From Bradyrhizobium sp. OK095 (lineage in GTDB: Bacteria > Pseudomonadota > Alphaproteobacteria > Rhizobiales > Xanthobacteraceae): a stretch of 64,000 nt of DNA. The stretch is from contig NZ_FOBX01000008.1 of assembly GCF_900109945.1 (NCBI RefSeq), forward strand, positions 248,001-312,000, written 5' to 3'. Every line of letters begins with the position of its first letter. Position 1 is the first letter of the stretch. Shown here piece by piece: positions 58,271 through 64,000 of the stretch. The translations under genes were made by a program, and so were the position numbers. The notes under the pieces were generated by a model, which ran no database searches, was not told the origin of the DNA, and saw nothing but the letters and a program-made list of their open reading frames with translations.

Positions 58271-59146
58271 ATGCGCATGCTGTTCTCGATCGGGGCTGTG
58301 CTTGTGGCCGGCATGTTTGCCGGAGGGGACGTCGCGGGCATCGCGGCACCAGGGCCCAAATTTGAGTCACCCAAAAATCAGCCGCAGCCGCAGCGGCTGG
58401 CGATCGACAGGGACGCACAGACGGTCGATGTCGAACTCGTCCTCGCCGTCGACGTGTCCTACTCCATGGATATGGACGAGCTCGCGATCCAGCGCGAAGG
58501 CTATGCGCAGGCGATCCAGTCGAAGGAGTTCCTGCAGGCGCTGAAGCTCGGCCCGAACGGCCGGATCGCGGTGACCTATTTCGAATGGGCCGCCTCCACC
58601 GACCAGAAGATCATCATCCCCTGGCGGCTGATCGACGGACCGGAGACGGCGGATGCGGTCGCCGCCGAAATCTTGAAGACTCCGATCCGGCGCGCTTCGC
58701 GCACGTCGATCTCCGGCGCGATCAATTTCGCGATGCCGCTGTTCGACGAGGATCCCTATCGGGGCTTGCGCCGCGTGATCGACATTTCCGGCGACGGTCC
58801 CAACAACAATGGCGGGCCGGTCACCATGGCGCGCGACGCGGCGCTCGAGAAGGGCATCGTCATCAACGGCCTGCCGATCATGGTCAAGGAGCCGTCCTAT
58901 TCGACCATGGATATCGACAATCTAGACTATTACTACGAGGACTGCGTCGTCGGCGGACCCGGCTCCTTCGTCATCACGATCAAGGATCGCGACAAATTCA
59001 AGGAGGCGATCCGCACCAAGCTCCTGATGGAGGTTGCAGGCCGCATGCCTGAACGTCCGGTGATGCGGGTTGCCGACAAGGACAAGGAGCCGCGGGTCAG
59101 TTGCATGATCGGCGAGAAGATATGGTCGGACCGTTGGGGGCGCTGA
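58271..59146 (+). CDS. DUF1194 exported von Willebrand factor A-like protein
   Basis: ATG 58271 gives 291 residues with a signal peptide (MRMLFSIGAVLVAGMFAGG). The VWA-like domain has VDVELVLAVDVSYSMDMDEL with a DxSxS metal-site variant (DVSYS), YFEWAASTDQKIIIPWRLID, RTSISGAINFAMPLFDE and VIDISGDGPNNNGG. This is the DUF1194 pattern. It probably binds a partner in the periplasm. Divergent from the fluoride operon; its leader overlaps the antisense of the riboswitch. Confidence 0.9.
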   Translation: MRMLFSIGAVLVAGMFAGGDVAGIAAPGPKFESPKNQPQPQRLAIDRDAQTVDVELVLAVDVSYSMDMDELAIQREGYAQAIQSKEFLQALKLGPNGRIAVTYFEWAASTDQKIIIPWRLIDGPETADAVAAEILKTPIRRASRTSISGAINFAMPLFDEDPYRGLRRVIDISGDGPNNNGGPVTMARDAALEKGIVINGLPIMVKEPSYSTMDIDNLDYYYEDCVVGGPGSFVITIKDRDKFKEAIRTKLLMEVAGRMPERPVMRVADKDKEPRVSCMIGEKIWSDRWGR

Positions 59147-59190
59147 AGCGTTTTCGAGCGAAGTGGATACCGGTTCGCGTAAAGAATTAG
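59147..59190. repeat. Dispersed intergenic repeat, GTTTTCGAGCGAAGTGG type
   Basis: AGCGTTTTCGAGCGAAGTGG...ACCGGTTCGCGTAAAGAA starts directly after a stop codon. It shares the GAAGTGG...ACCGGTT core with the GCATGATCCGG repeats and is a commonly seen variant in this group of bacteria as I recall. Confidence 0.65.
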
Positions 59191-59371
59191 GTGCGTTACC
59201 CGCGAGTGAGACCGTTTGCCTCGGCTCGCCCGGCGGTTGAATTTAACCGCTCGTTAACCACGGCGTGGTCCTAATCCGATTGTTTCTGTCTGTTTCCTGT
59301 CGGTGCCTATAAATTGCTGACCGGGAAACGAACGAAGGCGGGTTGATCCGACCCGTCCGCCGAGCAATCCA

Positions 59372-60004
59372 ATGGCCGCCATCTCATCGAGCACCAGCCA
59401 GATTTCGCCCGCCAATGAGCGGGTCTATCACCTGAGCAATCTGGTCGGTGAATGGAAGGGCAATTGGGCAGGCAACAACCAACCCGTCGGCTTCAAGGTC
59501 GTGAACATCCGCGGTGCCCGGGCACAGGTTGAGTACACCCATAATGGGCATACAGAGCGCGGTTTTGGCCAGGTCAGTGGCGCGCTTATCACCTTCGGCA
59601 ACATCACGGTCGGCACCAAGGACGGCAAGAGCCTGGTGCTGTTGTCCTCCGCGGGCGCCGGCAAGCAGGCCGCGACCTTGGACAAGCAGGCGCCGCCGGC
59701 TTCCGACAGCAACCTGCTGGGAAGCTGGGGAGGCTATTCCGCGGACAACGGCAAGAGCGCGAGCTTCCGTGTTCTCGCCGTCAACGGCAACGAAGCCCAG
59801 GTCAGCGTCACCACCGACGGTATCACGCGCCAGGGCACCGGCATCGTCTACAAGAACGTCATCATGTTCGGACAGTCGCAGATTGCGACGAACGACGGAA
59901 AGAACGGCAAGGTCATCTACCAGGTCGGCACGAAATCGTTCTCGGTGGACGTGACGAAATACCCGCCCGCGGATTCGTCGTCCTCGGTGGACGTGACGGC
60001 GTAG
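59372..60004 (+). CDS. Hypothetical protein with a duplicated beta domain
   Basis: The 210-residue protein contains two equal 51-residue segments, about 26-76 (GEWKGNWAGNNQPVGFKV...) and 117-167 (GSWGGYSADNGKSASFRV...), aligning without gaps: both have GxWxG, a middle AQV followed by a T-rich strand, and xITFG/xIMFG at the end. Each could be a small beta-sheet domain. No signal peptide is seen; the N-terminus and tail are Ser/Thr-rich. Function unknown, possibly extracellular through type I secretion or cytosolic. Confidence 0.7.
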   Translation: MAAISSSTSQISPANERVYHLSNLVGEWKGNWAGNNQPVGFKVVNIRGARAQVEYTHNGHTERGFGQVSGALITFGNITVGTKDGKSLVLLSSAGAGKQAATLDKQAPPASDSNLLGSWGGYSADNGKSASFRVLAVNGNEAQVSVTTDGITRQGTGIVYKNVIMFGQSQIATNDGKNGKVIYQVGTKSFSVDVTKYPPADSSSSVDVTA

Positions 60005-60008
60005 CCGC

Positions 60009-60854
60009 TCACGGCCGCGTCCCGCCGGATTGCGTCAACACCTTCAGTTGCTGGTCGACTTGCCGCAGGATCACGCAGGCCTGTGCGAAACCGCCATCAC
60101 CGATTAGCCGCCAGATTTCGTCGGACTGCTCTACCAGATCTGGAATCATGAGTGGGAAGCGGGCGGCCTCCTGGAGCGCGCCCTTTTCATTGATGAGATA
60201 TCGACCGTTCAGTGCAAACAACACCTGGGCGATGCAGGCGAGCGATCTGTAGAGACAGCCCGCGAAATGGGTCCGCTCGTTGCGTGCGGCCGCGAGCTCG
60301 GCATTCTCGATGCTGAATAGGATCTCCCACTGAAAGCGCCGGATCAGGGTGTCGCCGAGGATCTGCGGATAAGGTAGCGCGATTGATTTGAGCCGAGCGA
60401 TCAGGCCCAGCGGATCGTGCAGAGGCTGACAGTACGCGATCTCGCCCATCCAGATTGCCGAGCAGAAGCCGTGCGGATGGCCAGGCTGGTAGGTCGTGAC
60501 GGCTATCCCCAACTTGCAGGCCCCCATGACACGCGCGACGTCGTCGGCGTGACGGTACAGCAGGTCGACCTTTTGTCCCTTGACCGACAGCCAAGCACCG
60601 CCGTTGATCCACGATCCCCATTCGTTAGTCTTTGTCACGGTCGTGGCGCCGGGATCGTCGGCGATTTCCTTCACGACAGTCAGGAGTCGATCCGTATCGA
60701 GGTCACCGGCCCGGGAGTAATACAGCCCGATGTCGTAGTCGGACGTGGGATGTGCGCTGCCACGCGCACGCGAGCCGCCGAGCACGACGGCCTGAACGCC
60801 CGGAACCTCGGCGAGAACGGAGGTGAGGCGGGCGAGCAGCGGGTCGTGTGGCAT
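60009..60854 (-). CDS. Nucleotidyltransferase-fold protein
   Basis: The 281-residue protein has the nucleotidyltransferase motif VVLGGSRARGSAHPTSDYDI (GS-x10-DxD) near residue 25-45, a third acidic residue in KVDLLY, and a helical C-terminal half (FQWEILFSIENAELAAARNE, LYRSLACIAQVLFALNGRYL). It resembles DUF4037/aminoglycoside-type nucleotidyltransferases. Metal ligands look intact, so adenylyl transfer is possible; substrate unknown. Confidence 0.82.
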   Translation of the reverse strand: MPHDPLLARLTSVLAEVPGVQAVVLGGSRARGSAHPTSDYDIGLYYSRAGDLDTDRLLTVVKEIADDPGATTVTKTNEWGSWINGGAWLSVKGQKVDLLYRHADDVARVMGACKLGIAVTTYQPGHPHGFCSAIWMGEIAYCQPLHDPLGLIARLKSIALPYPQILGDTLIRRFQWEILFSIENAELAAARNERTHFAGCLYRSLACIAQVLFALNGRYLINEKGALQEAARFPLMIPDLVEQSDEIWRLIGDGGFAQACVILRQVDQQLKVLTQSGGTRP

Positions 60855-60866
60855 GAGGATAAGCCG

Positions 60867-61508
60867 CTATTTGGCCGCGAGCGGCGGCAACGGCGGCACG
60901 CTGTCGTTTGGCGCTTCGGCCTGCATGGTGATCAGCGTCATCGAGACCAGGTCGTAATAGCCGATCAGGCCGATGATATCCATGATGCCGCGCTCGCCGA
61001 ATTTTTGCTGTGCCGCGCGGTAGATGTCGTCGGACACCTTCTTGTCGCGATAGAGCCCCATCGCGAGATCATAGAGGGCGGCCTCGTCATCCTTCATCGC
61101 CTGCGGCCGCACGCCGTTCGCGACGTCCTTGGCAACTTGCGGATCGAGCCCGGCCTTCATCGCCAGCGGATAATGCGCGAACCATTCATACTGCGCCGTC
61201 CACTGCCTTGCGGTGATCAGGATAGCGAATTCGCTGAGGCGTGCCGGCAGTGACGAATTCCAGCGCAGATAGTCCGACATCGCCGAGAGCTTTGGCGCCA
61301 GCTCGGGATTGCGGATATAGGCGCGATAGGGCGGGTTGGTGAATTTGGCGTTGCGCGGGGGCACGGCGATCGCATCCGCCCATTCCTTCTGCGGCGGCGT
61401 GAGCTCGTCCGGCTTCAGCGGCACGAAGCGGGTCGGCTCAGCCGCGCGGCCGACGCCCGAGATCGTCAGAGCGAACAGCGCAGCCAGCGCCAATCCAAGA
61501 TATTTCAT
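60867..61508 (-). CDS. Exported carboxymuconolactone decarboxylase-family protein
   Basis: ATG 61508 (SD GGGAGG) gives 213 residues with a signal peptide (MKYLGLALAALFALTISGVG, then RAAE). The CMD/AhpD-like helical domain has SSLPARLSEFAILITARQWT, AQYEWFAHYPLAMKAGL and IGLIGYYDLVSMTL. The CxxC redox pair of AhpD is absent, as in the non-redox branch. Periplasmic members are common in rhizobia; activity unknown. Confidence 0.85.
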   Translation of the reverse strand: MKYLGLALAALFALTISGVGRAAEPTRFVPLKPDELTPPQKEWADAIAVPPRNAKFTNPPYRAYIRNPELAPKLSAMSDYLRWNSSLPARLSEFAILITARQWTAQYEWFAHYPLAMKAGLDPQVAKDVANGVRPQAMKDDEAALYDLAMGLYRDKKVSDDIYRAAQQKFGERGIMDIIGLIGYYDLVSMTLITMQAEAPNDSVPPLPPLAAK

Positions 61509-61676
61509 GATCATCCTCCCATTCCGGCGGACTGACGCCGCCTTGCTCGATCGCCAGCTTACGTGGCGGCGCAACGTGTGCAAGACCTCGGGCGCGCATG
61601 CTGGAACCGCGTGAAGCAATGCCCGGTGCCGGCTCCGCTGGCATTCGCGACGTCGGTCGCGTATAATTCACGGACC

Positions 61677-62297
61677 ATGCCGACGGTCACCCGAATGCCC
61701 AGCCTTGCACGTTTCTGCGGTCTCGCAACTCTCTTCGCGCTGCTCTGCCTCGGCGGAGCGCCGGCGCGTGCGCAGGTCTCGCCCCTGCAATATTGGGTCC
61801 CGGGCGGGCCTTTCGGCTTTGGCGGCGGCGCCGTCCAGAGCGTCGACAGCTACGGCAATTTTCCGAGCTTCAAGGCCGGTGATGCCAATGGAGGCTACGA
61901 TTTTCGTCCCGGCTTCTTCGTCGGAAGCCAACGCGGCAGCCTCGGTTTCGGCGGGCTGAGCCAGACCGCATCAGCCGGCAATTTCACCGCGCTCTCTTAT
62001 GACAGCACGCAGTTCGGTTACAACACCAAGACCGCGAGCGGCATGCCCGTCACGTTCTTTGCCGGTTTCAACTCACAGAAATACGGTGACGGCATCGGCA
62101 GCTCGCTCGCGCCGCTCACCTCGGGTGCCGCGCCCGGCTATGGCGCGTTCGCGGGTGTCGAGTTCAAGCCGACGTCCAACCTCAGCCTATCGTTCGGCGC
62201 CGGGTTCACCCAGCAGGACTCCGGCCGCATGGATAGCGATATCAAATCAAACATGCTGCCCGGCGAGTCGCCGGCGTTGAGCGGGCTGCGGCGCTAA
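61677..62297 (+). CDS. Exported Gly/Ser-rich beta protein
   Basis: ATG 61677 gives 206 residues with signal peptide (FCGLATLFALLCLGGAPARA). The mature part is rich in Gly, Ser, Phe and Tyr with alternating strands (YWVPGGPFGFGGG, FFVGSQRGSLGFGGL, VTFFAGFNSQKYG, LSLSFGAGFTQQDSG), suggesting an outer-membrane beta-barrel or a repeat-rich surface protein. TATAAT occurs 10-15 bases before the start (61662-61667), so the transcript may have a very short leader. No family recognised. Confidence 0.62.
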   Translation: MPTVTRMPSLARFCGLATLFALLCLGGAPARAQVSPLQYWVPGGPFGFGGGAVQSVDSYGNFPSFKAGDANGGYDFRPGFFVGSQRGSLGFGGLSQTASAGNFTALSYDSTQFGYNTKTASGMPVTFFAGFNSQKYGDGIGSSLAPLTSGAAPGYGAFAGVEFKPTSNLSLSFGAGFTQQDSGRMDSDIKSNMLPGESPALSGLRR

Positions 62298-62398
62298 AGC
62301 ATGATCCGGAAAAGTGCGAAGCGGTTTTCCGAAAAGATCATGCGCAAACAAAAATCTAAAGCGCGATGACGATTCATCCCGATCTCATCGCGCTTTAG
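62298..62398. repeat. Dispersed intergenic repeat plus 14-bp hairpin
   Basis: AGCATGATCCGGAAAAGTGC...GGTTTTCCGAAAAGATCATGC repeats the 47761 element. Behind it, CTAAAGCGCGATGA (62356-62369) and TCATCGCGCTTTAG (62385-62398) form a perfect 14-bp hairpin that contains the stop codon (62395-62397) of the minus-strand gene. It should terminate both convergent genes. Confidence 0.85.
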
Positions 62399-63642
62399 CG
62401 CGTAAAGCGCGCCACCAATTCCACATGTGGCGTATGTCGAAATTGGTCCACGGGCACCACTGCGTCGATCTTGTAACCGCCGTCAATGAGCAGCCGTGCG
62501 TCGCGGGCGAACGTCGCGACGTTGCAGGACACCGCGACCACCACAGGCACTTTGCTGGCCGCGAGTTTGAGCGCCTGCGCCTGCGCGCCCTGACGCGGGG
62601 GATCGAAAACCACGGCGTCGAAATCGCGCAGCTCCGGCGGTACCAATGGGCGGCGGAACAGGTCGCGCGGCTCGGCCTTGATCGGCTTCAGCCCCGGTGT
62701 GCGCGCAGCTTTCGCCAGCGCCACGACTGCGCCGGCGTCGTTGTCATAGGCGGCGACACGGGCCTTCTCGGCGAGCCGTAGCGCGAACGGCCCGACGCCG
62801 CAGAAGAGGTCGAGAACCTCCTTGGCCTTGCCGATGCGTTCCGTGACAAGCGCGGAGAGCGTCTCCTCACCTGCGATGGTTGCCTGCAGGAACGAGCCGG
62901 GCGGCAGCGTCACCTCGGCACGTCCCATCTGCACCGTCGGCGGCAGGCGTTGCAGCACCAGCTCGCCGTGCCGGGTCAGCCGCGCCAGGCGGTGCTGCTC
63001 GGCGACGCGCGAGAGCGCGGTGATCAGCCGTGTCGGCAGCGGGCCGGAGCCGCGCACGTCGATATCGAGGCCGGTCGCGGTGGCGGTGACCTGGATATCC
63101 AGCGGCTTCGTTACCGGCATTTTCGACGTCAGCGGTTCGGCAAGCGCCCAGGCGGCCTCGAGCGCACCGTCGAGCGCGGGATCGAGGATCGGGCAGCGGT
63201 GGATCGGGATGACATCGTGCGAGCCCGCCGCCGAAAAGCCGACCTTGAGCACGTCATGCGAGCCGAAGCGGCCGTGCAGCGTGACGCGCCTGCGGCCCGC
63301 ACCATGGGCATCGACCAGCGGCGCCACCTCGCAATCGATGCCGGCCTGCGCCAATGTCTCGACCACGATGTTGCGCTTCCAGGCGTGATACGGCTCGGCG
63401 GCCCAGTGCTGGATCGCGCAGCCGCCGCAGACGCCGAAATGCGGACAAAACGGTGTGATGCGCTCCGGACTTGCGATATCCACCGCGAGCAGCTTGCGGC
63501 GGTCGGGATGGTTGCCGGCGACATGATCGACCTCGACGGTCTCGCCGCCAAGCGTGTAGGGCACATAGACCGCATCGCCCGCAGCAAGCGAGACGCCGTC
63601 GCCGCGATGGCCGATGTGATCGATCGTCAGGCGTTCAACCAC
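62395..63642 (-). CDS. Class I SAM-dependent RNA methyltransferase (RlmD/TrmA-like, Fe-S)
   Basis: GTG 63642 gives 415 residues. A TRAM-like N-terminus is followed by the 4Fe-4S motif CPHFGVCGGCAIQH (Cys-x5-Cys-x2-Cys plus a later Cys), a SAM core with DLFCGVGPFALRLA, the catalytic DPPRQGAQAQ and the nucleophile Cys in AVSCNVATFARD. It should be a uridine-C5 methyltransferase of rRNA (m5U) or tRNA. It overlaps the TlyA gene by eight bases. The stop lies in a repeat hairpin. Confidence 0.9.
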   Translation of the reverse strand: MVERLTIDHIGHRGDGVSLAAGDAVYVPYTLGGETVEVDHVAGNHPDRRKLLAVDIASPERITPFCPHFGVCGGCAIQHWAAEPYHAWKRNIVVETLAQAGIDCEVAPLVDAHGAGRRRVTLHGRFGSHDVLKVGFSAAGSHDVIPIHRCPILDPALDGALEAAWALAEPLTSKMPVTKPLDIQVTATATGLDIDVRGSGPLPTRLITALSRVAEQHRLARLTRHGELVLQRLPPTVQMGRAEVTLPPGSFLQATIAGEETLSALVTERIGKAKEVLDLFCGVGPFALRLAEKARVAAYDNDAGAVVALAKAARTPGLKPIKAEPRDLFRRPLVPPELRDFDAVVFDPPRQGAQAQALKLAASKVPVVVAVSCNVATFARDARLLIDGGYKIDAVVPVDQFRHTPHVELVARFTR

Positions 63643-64000
63643 GGCGCGCCCCCAGGAAGAATTCGATATTGCCGTCACCGCCCGTGATCGGCGAGGGGAA
63701 CATTTCGATGTCGGTGCAGCCGAGCGAGGTCGCGAACGCCGCGATGTCATCGCAGATCGCCTGATGCACGGCGGCGTCGCGGATGATGCCCTTCTTGTTG
63801 TGCTTCCGTTCGGCCTCGAATTGCGGCTTGATCAGCGCCAGCAGGCTCATGGGTGCTGCCGCCAGCGACAGCGCCACGGGCAGCACGATCTTCAGCGAGA
63901 TGAAGCTGACATCGATGACGACGATATCGGGCCGCGCCGGCAGCCGCTTGCCGTCATAGGCGCGGATGTCGGTCTCTTCCATCGACACGATTTTTGGATG
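63635..64000 (-). CDS. tlyA: TlyA-family 2'-O-rRNA methyltransferase (partial, N-terminus outside window)
   Basis: The visible 121 residues are the C-terminal two thirds of the FtsJ-like domain: IVVIDVSFISLKIVLPVALS, LLALIKPQFEAERKHNKKGI with the catalytic Lys, RDAAVHQAICDDI, and SPITGGDGNIEFFLGARRG. TlyA proteins methylate 2'-O cytidine in 16S and 23S rRNA. The coding region runs past position 64000 at its 5' end, so the S4-like N-terminal domain is not seen. Overlaps the next methyltransferase gene, so the two are an rRNA-modification operon. Confidence 0.9.
   Translation of the reverse strand, partial: HPKIVSMEETDIRAYDGKRLPARPDIVVIDVSFISLKIVLPVALSLAAAPMSLLALIKPQFEAERKHNKKGIIRDAAVHQAICDDIAAFATSLGCTDIEMFPSPITGGDGNIEFFLGARRG

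Overview
The window looks like chromosome of a Bradyrhizobium-type alphaproteobacterium. I base this on the high GC content, a form-I-type cbbS-cbbX-rpe cluster, CTAG-poor dense coding on both strands, EcfG-type and FixK-type promoter motifs, and many small proteins and intergenic palindromic repeats of kinds I associate with Bradyrhizobium. Genus assignment is an inference from recall, not from a search. I see no tRNA, rRNA, CRISPR array, insertion sequence, prophage or plasmid gene. The content is core plus lineage-specific chromosome.

Layout. 1-1.9 kb: end of a Calvin-cycle operon (cbbS tail, cbbX, rpe). 2.1-5.1 kb: a FIST sensor protein overlapping a PAS-GGDEF-EAL protein. 5.3-8.1 kb: a universal stress protein with a FixK box, and a Do-type periplasmic protease. 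8.4-11 kb and 19-22 kb: two islands of small proteins, several with EcfG-type (general stress response) promoters. Between them (11-18.8 kb) lies an apparent two-gene signalling operon: a 2097-residue soluble hybrid histidine kinase with about 11 tandem HAMP-type units, followed by a receiver-PAS-HWE kinase. A possible EcfG promoter precedes it. 22-28 kb: HxlR regulator/SDR pair, nitronate monooxygenase, a secreted protein whose ribosome binding site is buried in an inverted repeat, a PhoD phosphatase behind an array of Pho-box-like 11-mers, and an aldo/keto reductase. 28-33 kb: envelope and hypothetical proteins, a short XRE regulator with a FixK box, and a PLP aminotransferase. 33-44 kb: CPA2 antiporter, ribB with a dead second domain, glutaryl-CoA dehydrogenase, metallo-hydrolase, acyl-CoA ligase, extensin-like protein, L,D-transpeptidase and CorA. 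45-50.6 kb: pdxH-SDR-methyltransferase, a DnaJ-class chaperone, and an ECF sigma/anti-sigma pair. 50.7-54.7 kb: fabI, a phosphatase, aroC and a class III adenylate cyclase. 55-58 kb: clpS and a fluoride-resistance operon (MFS-crcB-crcB-DUF190) behind a fluoride riboswitch with an intrinsic terminator. 58-64 kb: DUF1194, a duplicated-domain protein, a nucleotidyltransferase, a CMD-family protein and two RNA methyltransferases, the last (TlyA) cut by the window end.

How it fits together. Regulation dominates: candidate general-stress promoters (EcfG), oxygen (FixK), phosphate (PhoB) and fluoride (riboswitch) signals can all be read in the DNA. The most distinctive items are the poly-HAMP kinase operon, the set of GGAAC-N16/17-GTT promoters in front of small stress-type genes, the ribosome-site-sequestering leader at 24.4 kb, and the fluoride riboswitch operon that includes an MFS transporter.
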